Source: Verrucomicrobiota bacterium (lineage in GTDB: Bacteria; Verrucomicrobiota; Verrucomicrobiia; Limisphaerales; J093). From it: a stretch of 60,298 bases of DNA. The notes under the pieces were generated by a model. That model was not told where the DNA came from. It saw nothing but the letters and a program-made list of their open reading frames with translations, and searched no databases. Made by a program: the position numbers and the translations under genes. Positions 16,356-25,846 of the stretch are shown one piece after another. Each line of letters opens with the position of its first letter. Position 1 is the first letter of the stretch. Where the stretch lies: the NCBI GenBank assembly GCA_029556615.1, contig JAKQDD010000044.1:1-60298 (forward strand). The letters run 5' to 3'.

Positions 16356-19300
16356 TCACGGGGCAATCCCGACACGGAAGAACAGGCGGTCCTGATGGCC
16401 GTCGAACCCTCCACGTGACACCACGCCATCCGCGGTCGCGAGGGTGTCCGCGATGACGCTCCAGGTCTCGAGATCGACGCTGGCGTCGAGCCGGTACCAC
16501 TTGCCCGCCACCGCCGGCCAGCAGACCTCGATCGAATCGCCCGCCGTGACCGACACACTGATGCTCAACACGGACGCTGCCAAACTGGGATCGGTGCCGG
16601 CAATGTACTCCGCCCGGTTCGACTGCCCGTCGCCGTCCCCATCAAGCTCGGCGTCCGCAGCACTCCCCACCGCCAACCCGTGCGCCGATTCCCAGGCGTC
16701 AGGCATCCCGTCGGCATCGGTGTCCGTGCCGATCGCAATCGTGACCCCGCCCAATTCTCCCGTATGCCCGCTGCCGTCGCTGACCACCAGGGTCGCCGGA
16801 GACCCGGTCTCCGCGATCTCGAGATAGCCCAGGAACTGGCCGCCAGTGAAGCGGCCGCTGGCGGGCTCGAGCGTCAGCGGTACCGTGGTGATCCAGGGCA
16901 ACACCAAGCCCGGGTTTGTCGTGCCAAAGGACGCTCCACCCTGCATCCAGGTCCAGTCAGCCAGCGTATGGGCATCGCTGGAACCAACCCGCCGCCATGA
17001 GTCCGTGTTCATCCCGCTGCGGGTGCCGACGGCAAGCCCATTGCCCGACCATTGGCCGAGAGCCACCGGCGCGATGGTCTTCGTACTGACCACCAGACTC
17101 AACCCTGAGAGTTGGGCCGAAGTCCAACCGAAGGCGACGAAGTCCCGCAGGGTCGCGGTGGCGTCGAACAGCATGATCCAGCCCCGGCTCGTGCCGCTGC
17201 TGCTCCAGTTGATCGCACTCCCAAAGAAGACCCGGCCCCCGGAGTTCGACTCGGAAATCCGCAAGAGCCCGCCTGCCGATAGGGCCGACGGCAGCATGTA
17301 CGTCGCGCTGTTGCGGGCGGACACACTGGTCGTGCTGTCACCGATGACCACGAACCAACCCGCCGTGTCGACGGTCGTGGACGTGATGTTCTGCAGTTCG
17401 AACTGGTCTTCCGCTTCGTCCGTGACTTCGGTGATCAGGATGGGCGAACCGGCCGTTCCGCTGACGACGTTCGCGCTCAGTGCGGTAGTCCCGGCGAAGT
17501 CGTCGACCAACCGCCCCCCGGCGTCGCGGGCAGTCACGTGCACGGCAAACGCCTGCCCCGCCGTGGCATCGGCAGGCACATAATCCCAAGTGAAGTGATC
17601 CAAAGCGCCATGGGCGGCGATCGTCAGGGTCAAGATTGCCGTGGCGGCAGCGGAAGCGGTCGACGCGCTCAGGTCGACCGTGAACACGCCGGCCACCGTG
17701 GGCGTGCCGCTGATGAGCCCGGAGGCGGCGTCCACGGAAAGACCCTCCGGCAAACCCGTGGCGCCAAAGCTCGTGCACGCCTTGGTCGCCGCGATCAAGT
17801 ACGAGAACGCCGAGCCCACAATCCCTCCAGCCGACGTCCCGCTCGTGATCACCGGCGGTTCATCCTCGCCCGGGCTGCCGCCCGGCACCGCCGAGGCCGA
17901 CCACGTGGTGCTTTCACCCCACAGGCGCACGGCCGTCGTGGCCTGGGAGCGGGTCGCCAGCGAGTAGCCGGCCAAGGCCGTGGGCGGATACCAGTCCGGC
18001 TCGTACCGGAAGGTCTGGATGGCGAGCCGCCACGGAGCCGGCAGCGTCAGGGCGAGCGTCTCCCCGCTGTTGTTGAGAACCCCGGTGAAGTTCCCGGGGG
18101 CGAGCGCGCGAACCGCAAACTCGCCCGCGTGGCAGGCGAGGTAGGCGGAACGGTTCTTGCCCACAACGATGAACGCGCCGGGCGCGAGGGTCGTTCCCGC
18201 AGGAAACTCGTAGTCAATGCCCTTCGTGAAACGAACGCCCGAAAGGTCCAAGGCCGCCGTGCCGCTGAGGTTCTGCAGTTCGATGAACTCGCAGTCATTG
18301 CCGCCGCCCGGCGCGTACATCACCTCCGTAACGCGGAGCGACGACAGCAGATCGGCATACCCCCCGACCGCCGTCCCGTTCGATAACCCCGGCGTCGGCA
18401 GCGCAAAGTCCGACCACGCACCGGCCGTGCTGCCGTCCGGCAGGCGACCCGTCGAGTGGTCCGCATACTGGGAGACGATGTCCCCTTGATCAACCAACGC
18501 CCCGTTCGCCCCCAATAGCCAGACGTGCTCGAACTGACCGTCGAGGGAAAAGTCCAGCGTCCCGGAATCAACGACCGTGAACCCACCGGCGTCGATGTAA
18601 CTGAGAGCCGGAAACACGTAGCGGGTGGGATAGCTTGCCAGATCGTCCGTGATCACCAGACCGCCGAGCGCCACGACCTTCAAGCCGGTGTTGTGGATCT
18701 CGACAAAGTCATCTGCGAGCCGGCAATCCGTGTTGCCGGCCCACTCGTTGAGCTTGAGACTCGCCGGCGAGCCCAGGTCGAGCGCCGCGCCGTTGGCGCC
18801 GGATGGCGTCGGCGCGGTAAGTCCCCAGACGTTGGCGTCGGTCGCGAGACGCGCGATCGATCGGTCGGCAACCTGGGGACCAAAGGCGATCGAATCCACG
18901 ACCGCCCCCGATGCGTCCGCCAGGATCATGGCGTCCCCGTCGGCATCCAACCCGAAACCAAGCACCGTCGAGGTCAATACCCGGTAGCCGCCGGCCTCGA
19001 CGGACTCGCCCTCGGGGAAGGTGTAGACATGCCCCGCGGCGTCCGCCAGGGTGCAGCCTGAGAGATCGAGGGCGGCCCCGCCGACGTTGTGGAGTTCAAT
19101 CAGGTCCGGATACGCGGTCTCCTCCGGGCAGGCGGTCCTGTTCAGCGCGAGCACCTCGTTCAGCCGCAGCGGGCTCGGAGCCGCACTGGCGTGCGTGCCC
19201 CCGTCGCTGGTGGCGGCGGGCGGCGGGATTTTGCCCGCCCCGACCAGGCCCAGGAGGTAGGTCTGACGCTGCTTCATGAAGTTCTTGATCGAGGTCCGCG

Positions 19301-21440
19301 TGGCAGCCGGCACCCACCCGATGTGGTTGTCCACAAACTGATGAAACGGCGGGTACGCATTGCCGGTGGTGTCGGCATCGAAGACGGAGCCCAAGAGCTC
19401 ACGAATGGCCAGCAAATACCTGGCGCGGAATGCCGCGTTGCCGGCCGTGGTGCTGTTCCCCAGGAGCGGCAGAAGCGGTTCCATCAGCGTCACCGGCCCC
19501 AGGCCCGCCCGAGAGTTCCTCTGGGCCGTCGTGTCCGTCTCGGTGATGTCATACAGACCGCTGATATTGTAGGCGTAGCTGGACTCCCCGAGCCCGAACG
19601 TCGTGTCCATGTCGTGGGGCACCGGATAGAAGCGCGTGTGCGTCCCGTCCGAAATGAACGCGCCGCCGTAATCGTCGTCTTCGCCGGTGGACAAGTTGGG
19701 CTCGTTGTTGGGCATGAGGGTCATCACCGCCAGCCAGCGGGCGAAATAGTCGAGGTCCACAACCGTCTCGAGCGTCGCGATCTCGGTGTCGCTGAACGCC
19801 ACGTTGTTCCACGTCCCCGCCGCCACATTGCCGGCAGTTGCGCCGTTGAAGTGCGAGTGAGCGACGCTTTGCCACGTCGAACAGAAGGTCATCACATCCG
19901 ACCAGTCGTTGAGCGCGTGGCGACTCTGTTTGGACCAGCCGTTCCAGAGGGCGTCCGGCGTGGCCGGGGCCGAACCGGTGCTGGCCCAGGAGGTCACGGC
20001 CGTCTTGCGGTAGATCTGGCCGGCCACCGCCTCCGGCCAGTGGTGCTTCACATAGTCGCCGTCGATTTCCTCAACCCGCACCACCTGCCCGAAGTCGGCG
20101 GCGCTTCCCGAGGAAACCGTGGACTCGATACCCTGCCGCCGCAGCTCGATTCCCGTCGTATCCGCGGCAATCAAACCCGCCGCGCGCTGAATCCGATGCG
20201 CCAGGTGCTGCAGCGGCGCGGACCGCGTGTTGATCATGAAGTCGCTGATGCCATCCCAGCGGTCATCGGTCGGAAGCGAAATGCGCAACGGCTTGATCGT
20301 GTACTGGCGGCTGCTGTTGCCGCGGATCCGCATGCTGACCCGATACCGGATCGTCGCGTCGTCGCCCCGGGTGACGACCAGTGTCAGATTGAACTTCCGG
20401 TCGCTCTGCGGATTCGACGACGCCAGCGAGTTGAACGCGGCGTTCTCGGCCGCGGTGAGCACCAGGCGGTACACCGGCGCCGTGCCCGCCGGCACCTCGT
20501 TGTCCACTTGGTACGTCGCATTCGCGTTCTGCCCCTCCGACGTCGGCGCCGGCCAGGTCCGGGCCAGCGTGCCATCGGACCCACTGACGTAGAACTCGAT
20601 GATCGTCCTGTTGGCCTTCGCGCCGAGCGTCGCCGCGAAATTGCCGGCCCCGTCGCCGGTCATCGCCAGCGCGTTGAACGCGCCCGGCGACGTGCTGGTG
20701 GCATCCCGCCAGAAAAGGGTCGCCGAGAGGGCGGACGCCGGCAGTTCATCGGTCAGCCGGCAGGACACCGTCACCACGTCGCTGCTCGTTGGCACCGCGG
20801 GGCTGTGCTTCACGTCCGAGATCATTGGCGCGATGTCCGACCTCACCGCGGTGTTCACTGCCCCGGGCGTGCCGCCCACCACCGCCGAAACCGCCCAGTT
20901 CAACCCGCTGTTCACCCGCAACCCGGGATTGCGCCGCTCGATCGAGCAGCCGCCGCCATTGGCCTGCGTGATCCACGACCACCCCCCCAGCGCATCGCGC
21001 GTGCGCACCGCCCAATCGCCCTCGTCCGCGTACGCAATCGTGTCCACCGTCGTCCAACCCCCGCCGCCGCCGGGCATCGATAGCGTGATCGTCTCCCCGT
21101 TGTTGGCCAGAGTCACCCCGGAGGTCCACGGCCCGAGCACGCCCTTCAACCCCGTGGCCGCAGCCAGCGCGTTCGGGTCCGCAGCCACGACCGCATACCC
21201 CCCCGCCGCCAGCACCGTGCCCGACGGGAACACGTACTCGACCCCCGTCGTGATCGCCCAGCCCGATAGATCCGCCGCGGTCGCATCGGGATTGTGGATC
21301 TCGATGAACTCGAGCGTCGTGTCCTCGGGGTAAGTCGCACCCGGCCGGTAGAGAATCTCGTTGATCACCGGGTCAGCGTGCAGACCGACGGCCAGGAGAC
21401 CCGCGACGGCCGAGCTCAGACGATGGATGCGCCCTTGCAC
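16356..21440 (-). CDS. Very large secreted lamin-tail / CotH-kinase-like protein
   Basis: About 1694 residues from GTG 21440, which has GAGGAAAGG six bases upstream (GTG 21446 would abut it). A signal peptide precedes the first lamin-tail domain (DPVINEILYRPG...LEFIEIHNP). A CotH-kinase-like domain follows (about 310-700: YRLVLTAAENAAFN, RIRGNSSRQYTIKPLRI, FYPVPHDMDTTFG). Three more lamin-tail domains follow (LRLNEVLALN, SLKLNEWAG, LRVTEVMYAPGGGNDCEFIEL), then a putative Ig domain (ASGLISGTPTVAGVFTV), a further lamin-tail-like domain and a C-terminal calcium-binding stretch (TDADGMPDAWESAHGL, DGDGDGQSNRAEYIAGTDP). Bacterial lamin-tail domains often accompany extracellular nucleases, and CotH-like proteins can phosphorylate proteins; neither activity is proven here. 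Confidence 0.88.
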   Translation of the reverse strand: MQGRIHRLSSAVAGLLAVGLHADPVINEILYRPGATYPEDTTLEFIEIHNPDATAADLSGWAITTGVEYVFPSGTVLAAGGYAVVAADPNALAAATGLKGVLGPWTSGVTLANNGETITLSMPGGGGGWTTVDTIAYADEGDWAVRTRDALGGWSWITQANGGGCSIERRNPGLRVNSGLNWAVSAVVGGTPGAVNTAVRSDIAPMISDVKHSPAVPTSSDVVTVSCRLTDELPASALSATLFWRDATSTSPGAFNALAMTGDGAGNFAATLGAKANRTIIEFYVSGSDGTLARTWPAPTSEGQNANATYQVDNEVPAGTAPVYRLVLTAAENAAFNSLASSNPQSDRKFNLTLVVTRGDDATIRYRVSMRIRGNSSRQYTIKPLRISLPTDDRWDGISDFMINTRSAPLQHLAHRIQRAAGLIAADTTGIELRRQGIESTVSSGSAADFGQVVRVEEIDGDYVKHHWPEAVAGQIYRKTAVTSWASTGSAPATPDALWNGWSKQSRHALNDWSDVMTFCSTWQSVAHSHFNGATAGNVAAGTWNNVAFSDTEIATLETVVDLDYFARWLAVMTLMPNNEPNLSTGEDDDYGGAFISDGTHTRFYPVPHDMDTTFGLGESSYAYNISGLYDITETDTTAQRNSRAGLGPVTLMEPLLPLLGNSTTAGNAAFRARYLLAIRELLGSVFDADTTGNAYPPFHQFVDNHIGWVPAATRTSIKNFMKQRQTYLLGLVGAGKIPPPAATSDGGTHASAAPSPLRLNEVLALNRTACPEETAYPDLIELHNVGGAALDLSGCTLADAAGHVYTFPEGESVEAGGYRVLTSTVLGFGLDADGDAMILADASGAVVDSIAFGPQVADRSIARLATDANVWGLTAPTPSGANGAALDLGSPASLKLNEWAGNTDCRLADDFVEIHNTGLKVVALGGLVITDDLASYPTRYVFPALSYIDAGGFTVVDSGTLDFSLDGQFEHVWLLGANGALVDQGDIVSQYADHSTGRLPDGSTAGAWSDFALPTPGLSNGTAVGGYADLLSSLRVTEVMYAPGGGNDCEFIELQNLSGTAALDLSGVRFTKGIDYEFPAGTTLAPGAFIVVGKNRSAYLACHAGEFAVRALAPGNFTGVLNNSGETLALTLPAPWRLAIQTFRYEPDWYPPTALAGYSLATRSQATTAVRLWGESTTWSASAVPGGSPGEDEPPVITSGTSAGGIVGSAFSYLIAATKACTSFGATGLPEGLSVDAASGLISGTPTVAGVFTVDLSASTASAAATAILTLTIAAHGALDHFTWDYVPADATAGQAFAVHVTARDAGGRLVDDFAGTTALSANVVSGTAGSPILITEVTDEAEDQFELQNITSTTVDTAGWFVVIGDSTTSVSARNSATYMLPSALSAGGLLRISESNSGGRVFFGSAINWSSSGTSRGWIMLFDATATLRDFVAFGWTSAQLSGLSLVVSTKTIAPVALGQWSGNGLAVGTRSGMNTDSWRRVGSSDAHTLADWTWMQGGASFGTTNPGLVLPWITTVPLTLEPASGRFTGGQFLGYLEIAETGSPATLVVSDGSGHTGELGGVTIAIGTDTDADGMPDAWESAHGLAVGSAADAELDGDGDGQSNRAEYIAGTDPSLAASVLSISVSVTAGDSIEVCWPAVAGKWYRLDASVDLETWSVIADTLATADGVVSRGGFDGHQDRLFFRVGIAP

Positions 21441-21516
21441 AATCACCCTTTCCTCAGAGAATCGCTCGACCCTCGCGCGGGGCGGGGTCTCGGATTTCCA
21501 GTGTCACCATGCGTCC

Positions 21517-21549
21517 ATCTTAACCCCGCGAGATTAAGGGGGGATTAAG
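21517..21549 (-). promoter_or_regulatory. Pho-box-like direct repeats and -10 before the lamin-tail gene
   Basis: On the minus strand CTTAATC occurs twice with an 11-bp period (21549-21543 and 21538-21532). Nine bases further on is TAAGAT (21522-21517), a possible -10. Direct TTAAYN repeats at 11-bp spacing in place of a -35 are the hallmark of PhoB/PhoP-type (OmpR family) activated promoters. The leader to GTG 21440 would be about 70 nt. Confidence 0.45.
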
Positions 21550-21623
21550 CCGGAAGAAAACAGTGGGGCGACCCCATTGACTCCAGGCTGGTGCCAAAGC
21601 CCCATCGGGTGTATGTTCACGGC

Positions 21624-21803
21624 ATGATGCCAATCTTGACCTTGGGCCGCCAACTGGCCGGGCCGGTCTTCATCCTGCTGGCCCTGGGAGCCGTCGTCGC
21701 CGCGACGGAGTGCTGGCTCTCTGCCAGTCTCCGACGGCAGCCTGCGGGACGCCGACCGGACCCGGCTATTTTGCCTTCAGCGCCGCTTCGATCGCCTCGG
21801 TGA
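21624..21803 (+). CDS. Possible small membrane peptide (weak)
   Basis: A frame of about 59 residues beginning MMPILTLGRQLAGPVFILL has one hydrophobic segment, then an arginine/proline-rich tail that runs into the 3' end of the convergent peroxidase gene. No family is recognised. It could be the remnant of a longer exported protein, since it looks like a signal segment without a body, or simply chance. Confidence 0.2.
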   Translation: MMPILTLGRQLAGPVFILLALGAVVAATECWLSASLRRQPAGRRPDPAILPSAPLRSPR

Positions 21804-22332
21804 CACTGGGCGAGTCCGGCTCATCCTTGGACTCGAACCGGGCTGCGATCCGCCCGTCGCGCGAAATCAGGAACTTGCCGAAGTTCCATTTCAACGGGCC
21901 GGGGAACGGCGACTCGGATCCTGTCAGGGCCGCATACAACGGGCTCTGGCCGGCCCCCGGCTTCACCTGCACCTTCTCGAGGAGGGGGAATGTCACGTCG
22001 AATTTCGTGCTGCAGAACGAGCGGATCTCGGCCGCCGTGCCGGGTTCCTGGGCTCCGAAGTCGTTGCTGGGAACACCGAGCACCACAAGCCCCTGGTCCC
22101 GGTATTTCCGGTACACGGCTTCGAGCGGCTTGTACTGGCGGGTGTAGCCGCACTGGGACGCCACGTTGACGACGAGCAGGACCTTGCCGCGATACGCGCC
22201 CAGGGAGGTCGCCTTGCCTTCCAGGGTCTTCAGCGGAATGTCGTACAAAGACGCCCCCAGCGCCACCGCCGCTCCCGCCACCCCCAACAGGCCCATCCCA
22301 ACACGCAACGTCCTCTTGTTCATTGTCGCCAT
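21766..22332 (-). CDS. Exported glutathione peroxidase-like protein
   Basis: About 188 residues (ATG 22332, or ATG 22323 three codons on); the open frame upstream of this runs into a dispersed repeat and is not credible coding sequence. An N-terminal hydrophobic segment (GMGLLGVAGAAVALGASL) suggests export or membrane anchoring. The GPx fold motifs are complete: NVASQCGYT with peroxidatic Cys61 (cysteine, not selenocysteine), VPSNDFGAQEPG with the catalytic Gln, and KWNFGKFLI with the catalytic Trp and Asn. Expected to reduce peroxides with thioredoxin-like reductants outside the cytoplasm. Confidence 0.92.
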   Translation of the reverse strand: MATMNKRTLRVGMGLLGVAGAAVALGASLYDIPLKTLEGKATSLGAYRGKVLLVVNVASQCGYTRQYKPLEAVYRKYRDQGLVVLGVPSNDFGAQEPGTAAEIRSFCSTKFDVTFPLLEKVQVKPGAGQSPLYAALTGSESPFPGPLKWNFGKFLISRDGRIAARFESKDEPDSPSVTEAIEAALKAK

Positions 22333-22371
22333 TCTAGCCCTCACCGCGGGCTTGTCAAAACGAGGAGAACC

Positions 22372-22458
22372 TAGCGAGGCGTGCCTCAGACCCGGTCGAG
22401 TCCTCAATCTCATGAAGACCCTGCTGTGCCTGCCCACCCTCTGTTCCGCGCCTCGCTA
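22372..22458 (+). repeat. Type A palindromic repeat, copy 3
   Basis: TAGCGAGGCGTGCCTCAGACC to GCGCCTCGCTA, with GTCGAGTCC and CATGAAGACCCTG inside. It lies in the leader region of the glutathione peroxidase gene. Confidence 0.8.
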
Positions 22459-22461
22459 ATG

Positions 22462-22551
22462 TAGAGTCCTCGTAGGCGGTGGGGCGGGTTTGGAACGGCA
22501 GGGACCCAACTTGACCTGTTGACCCCATATTCCACAAGTCGAGGACTCTAG
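22462..22551 (+). repeat. Type B palindromic repeat, copy 3
   Basis: TAGAGTCCTCG to CGAGGACTCTAG, with TTTGGAACGGCAGGGACC and AACTTGACCTG inside. It follows the type A copy after 3 bp, repeating the composite arrangement seen at 6429-6606. Confidence 0.8.
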
Positions 22552-22573
22552 CCCCCGGCCGATTCAGGATCCG

Positions 22574-22661
22574 ATAGGGGGACAGGCTAATAGTCGATCG
22601 CGCCCCGCAAGGCCGGCTGCGCGCGTGGGTCTGTAGCCGCGGGCGGTGACCGCGGCGGGCT
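22574..22661 (-). repeat. Type D GC-rich repeat with a shared 12-mer
   Basis: On the minus strand 22661-22609 reads CCGCCGCGGTCACCGCCCG then CGGCTACAGAC, the same block as 34402-34459. It is rich in self-complementary CCGCGG. The 12-mer ATAGGGGGACAG at 22574-22585 recurs at 43638-43649. The stretch 22333-22698 contains only repeats A, B and D and no gene. Confidence 0.6.
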
Positions 22662-22698
22662 CATGGTGTCTATCGATATTCCGCCTGTGGCTGCCTTG

Positions 22699-23691
22699 TC
22701 ACGGCAGCGCTTCACCGCCCTGGGCGACGTTATCGCGGGTGAACAGCCTCGATCCCAGCGTGATCTCCTTGGGAACCAACGCCTTGTCACCCTTCAGGAT
22801 TTTCAGGGCGGCGTCGATCGCCTGCGCTCCACCCGTCGGGTACTGGAATGTGGCGGCCATAATGCCCTGGCTGACAAACGCGATCCCCTCTTGAGGCAAG
22901 GCGTCGATCCCGACAAAACGGATGGACTTCTCACGGCCGGCGGCCTTGGCGGCGAGATAGGCCCCGTGCGCGCCCGGATCGTTGTGCGCATACACCAAGT
23001 CAATCTGGTCGAACCGGGAGAGCGCCGATTCCATCTCCTTGCGGGCATCGGGTTCAAGCCATTTCATATCCGCCTCGAAGATGATCTCGATGCCGGATCC
23101 GGCAATCCCCTCCCGAAACCCTGTGTGCCGGTCCTGGCCCGGGGTCGACGTCATCAGCCCCTTCAGTTCGACCACCTTGCCCTTGCCCCCCAGTGTCCGC
23201 TTGATCCACTCGCCCGCGGCCCGGCCGATCTTCTTGTTGTCCGCGCCGATGAAACAGGTGAATTGATCCCCGAGGAGCCGTCGGTCCAGCACAATCACTG
23301 GAATGCCCGCCTGGTAGGCCTTCGCCACCGGCTCGGTGAGCGGCGCTGCCTCTTTGGGACTAATGATGATGAGATCGACACGCGAGCCGACGAACTCCTC
23401 GACGTGCGACCGCTGGCGGAGCGTGTCGTTCTGGGCGTCCTTGAAAACAACCTTCAGGTCGGGCTGCGCGTCCGCCGCAGCCTTGATGTCGGCATTCATC
23501 TGGACGCGCCACGGCTCGCCCAGGTTGCACTGGCTCATGCCGATTGTGTACGTCCGACCTCCGCCGCCTCCCTGGAGCGGAGCTGTTCCCTGCCCCTCCG
23601 ATTCCGGCCCTGCTTTCTTGCAGGCCGTCAGCGCCAGCGAGAGCAACGACACCACAACCAGCGGATACCAGAAGGGAGAGCGATGTTTCAT
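22699..23691 (-). CDS. Sugar ABC transporter substrate-binding lipoprotein
   Basis: About 330 residues from ATG 23691. The signal sequence ends in a lipobox (SLLSLALTAC), so the protein is a lipid-anchored periplasmic binding protein. The body is a type 1 periplasmic-binding fold of the RbsB/YtfQ group: TIGMSQCNLGEPWRVQMNADIK at the start, VDLIIISPKEAAPLT, VIVLDRRL, CFIGADNKKIGRAAGEW and VYAHNDPGAHGAYLAAKAAG. These suggest binding of a pentose or hexose such as galactofuranose. No permease or ATPase gene is adjacent; it follows the choice-of-anchor Q gene by 34 bp, so it may pair with a transporter encoded elsewhere. Confidence 0.9.
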   Translation of the reverse strand: MKHRSPFWYPLVVVSLLSLALTACKKAGPESEGQGTAPLQGGGGGRTYTIGMSQCNLGEPWRVQMNADIKAAADAQPDLKVVFKDAQNDTLRQRSHVEEFVGSRVDLIIISPKEAAPLTEPVAKAYQAGIPVIVLDRRLLGDQFTCFIGADNKKIGRAAGEWIKRTLGGKGKVVELKGLMTSTPGQDRHTGFREGIAGSGIEIIFEADMKWLEPDARKEMESALSRFDQIDLVYAHNDPGAHGAYLAAKAAGREKSIRFVGIDALPQEGIAFVSQGIMAATFQYPTGGAQAIDAALKILKGDKALVPKEITLGSRLFTRDNVAQGGEALP

Positions 23692-23725
23692 CGCCCTGTT
23701 TCTTCTCAGGGAAACCGCCGCGCCG

Positions 23726-25804
23726 TCAAGGATACACCACGCGGTAGAACCGTTGCTCCCGGTCGGCGACATCGGAGTCCAGGAGCTCGAATCGGCCTGT
23801 CGAATCCGCCTGGCGTGCCCCCAGTTCCACCCACGCCTCGGCTGGAAGTTGCGCGGCAGCCTCGATCCGATAGGTCTTCAATGCAACCCCATGGCCCACC
23901 AACCGCACCTGGGCCGGCTGCGTCGACCACGTGGCGGTGAGCGTCGGCAGCGACACGGCAAAGGTGAAGTTGGTGCTGATCTCGGTCGTGGTCTCCATGA
24001 CGAAGGCGTGGTAGGCTGGCGTGCTCAAGCCGGCCAGAACATCCGACAACCGGACCTGGTATGTCCCCGGCAGGATCCCTTCGAACTGAAATACCCCCGC
24101 GCTGTCCGTCGTCGTCTCGATGTCCGCTTCGAGGCTGGACAGGAGCACCACGGTCCCTGGCATCGGGGCACTGCCAGCGATCACCAGACCCGATATCACC
24201 GTCGGCTGCCGCTCGAAAGCCCCGACGTCCGGCGCCGAACCCTGAGGCCGGCTTACCCCCCGCTGGTCCGTCGTCACACCGGCCAGGGCCAGTCCCCGGT
24301 CGATCGCCGGACTCCCCGGCAGCAGCGCCAGGGTCGACGTCACCCCGCCGTTGTTGCTGTAAGCACCCAGCATCGGATCCGTCCCGGACAGGCTGCCCGG
24401 CGCCGTTAGAACCGGTGTCTGATCCGCACTCAGGCTATTCCCCTCGTCGATCACCGCACCCACCGCGTTGTCACCGCCCTCCGACACGCCCAGCACCACG
24501 TTCCGAAGCCGGACCTCACCGCCATCGTTCGCCAATTGCCCGCCTAGCACCCGGCCGTCCGCCCCGTCCTCCCCGGCCACCGACGAGGATCCCGCCGCCC
24601 CCCCCGTGCCCCCCGTGCATCCGTTGCCATCGAATGTGCAATGCTCGAGCACCACCTTGCCCTGGGTGTGCAACCCGCCACCCCAACCGTCCCCGCCACG
24701 CCCGCCGTCGCCGCCAAACAACCCCGAAACCGCACCCGCACCCCCATCGCCACCCGTCACCGCGTCCGCGTAGAACGTGCAGTTGACAAAGCGCGCATCC
24801 CCGAGATTCAAGATCGCGCCTCCCCAGGCGTCCCCGCCGCTGGCTCCATTGCCCTCCCGTCGATCTTCGGTGCCGCCTGCGGCCCCGCCTCCCCCCACAA
24901 CGGCATTGTTGTCGAAACTGCAACCCGTCGCCGTAAGCGTGCCGGTGTTGTAGACGGCTCCGCCGCCCGCCAATCCACCTGCGGATCCCTCCCCGCCGCG
25001 GCCGGACCAGATCCCCGCTCCAGACACCCCGCCTGCAGCCCCGTCGCCGCCCGTGGTGCTGTTGCCGCTGAAGATCGATTCGATCAGGACCAGCGTGCCT
25101 GAGTTGAACACCGCACCCCCCCACGCCGATCCCGCGGCTCCGCCATCCCCGCCATTCCCGCCCTCCCAGTCGCCATCGCCCCCATCTCCGCCGACAGCAC
25201 CGCTACCGCCCACCGCTTCATTGTCATTGAACACACATCGGTGGAACGCGGCCTCCCCGGTCGTGCAGACCGCTCCGCCCTGCCCCGGCATCCCCGCGCC
25301 CCCGTCGCCTCCCTCCTCCCCCACCGCATCCGCATCGGCGCCGTCCTCGCCGGCGATGCCCGAGCGCCCGGCAGTCCGATTCGAGCTGAAGGTGCAATTG
25401 GTGGCGTTGAGCCTGCCGCCGGCGTTGAGAATGGCTCCCCCGTTGGTTCCTGCGCCGCCGGACAGCGTCACGGTGCTCAGTCCGAAGGCGACTCCCGGGT
25501 TGACGCGGAAGATCGGTTCGCCATTGGTGATGCCGCCCTTCAGAGTGACGCTGTAACCCGAGGCCTCGATCTGCGTGTCCACACGGATCGTCAGCACCTG
25601 GGTCACGGTGATCGAACCGCTGCAGGCAAAACGGACCGTGCCGCCCCCGATCAGGGCGATCTCGAAGTTCTGCAGCGTGCAGTTCGTCACAGTCCCGCCC
25701 GCGTGCGCGACGGAACCGCTGATCAACAGCCACACCGCCAGGACACCCCGACACAACTCTCGCTCCCACCCGCCTCCCGACATCGGCCTTCGGCGCATGA
25801 ACAA
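23726..25804 (-). CDS. Secreted choice-of-anchor Q beta-helix protein
   Basis: 692 residues (ATG 25804; ATG 25798 also possible). A signal peptide (VLAVWLLISGSVAHA) is followed by a polymorphic-outer-membrane-protein-like beta-helix with repeated N-C-T-F-x-x-N-x rungs and long glycine-rich inserts (GGDGGAGG and similar). The DVGAFERQ motif near residue 530 marks a choice-of-anchor Q domain. A carboxypeptidase-regulatory-like beta-sandwich (VISGLVIAGS...AGVFQFEGILPGTYQVRL) and a C-terminal domain ending RFYRVVYP complete it. It lies 42 bp after the secretin gene, so the secretion genes may export it; this is inferred from position only. Confidence 0.85.
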   Translation of the reverse strand: MFMRRRPMSGGGWERELCRGVLAVWLLISGSVAHAGGTVTNCTLQNFEIALIGGGTVRFACSGSITVTQVLTIRVDTQIEASGYSVTLKGGITNGEPIFRVNPGVAFGLSTVTLSGGAGTNGGAILNAGGRLNATNCTFSSNRTAGRSGIAGEDGADADAVGEEGGDGGAGMPGQGGAVCTTGEAAFHRCVFNDNEAVGGSGAVGGDGGDGDWEGGNGGDGGAAGSAWGGAVFNSGTLVLIESIFSGNSTTGGDGAAGGVSGAGIWSGRGGEGSAGGLAGGGAVYNTGTLTATGCSFDNNAVVGGGGAAGGTEDRREGNGASGGDAWGGAILNLGDARFVNCTFYADAVTGGDGGAGAVSGLFGGDGGRGGDGWGGGLHTQGKVVLEHCTFDGNGCTGGTGGAAGSSSVAGEDGADGRVLGGQLANDGGEVRLRNVVLGVSEGGDNAVGAVIDEGNSLSADQTPVLTAPGSLSGTDPMLGAYSNNGGVTSTLALLPGSPAIDRGLALAGVTTDQRGVSRPQGSAPDVGAFERQPTVISGLVIAGSAPMPGTVVLLSSLEADIETTTDSAGVFQFEGILPGTYQVRLSDVLAGLSTPAYHAFVMETTTEISTNFTFAVSLPTLTATWSTQPAQVRLVGHGVALKTYRIEAAAQLPAEAWVELGARQADSTGRFELLDSDVADREQRFYRVVYP

Positions 25805-25846
25805 CTCTCCACGTTCCGTTTCCCGGACATCAACAACCCGCCAACA

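Noticed and set aside
24500..25400. Glycine-rich periodic DNA in the anchor Q gene as a possible CRISPR or satellite array
   Set aside because: The periodicity follows beta-helix protein rungs with varied DNA sequence; no constant repeat with unique spacers.
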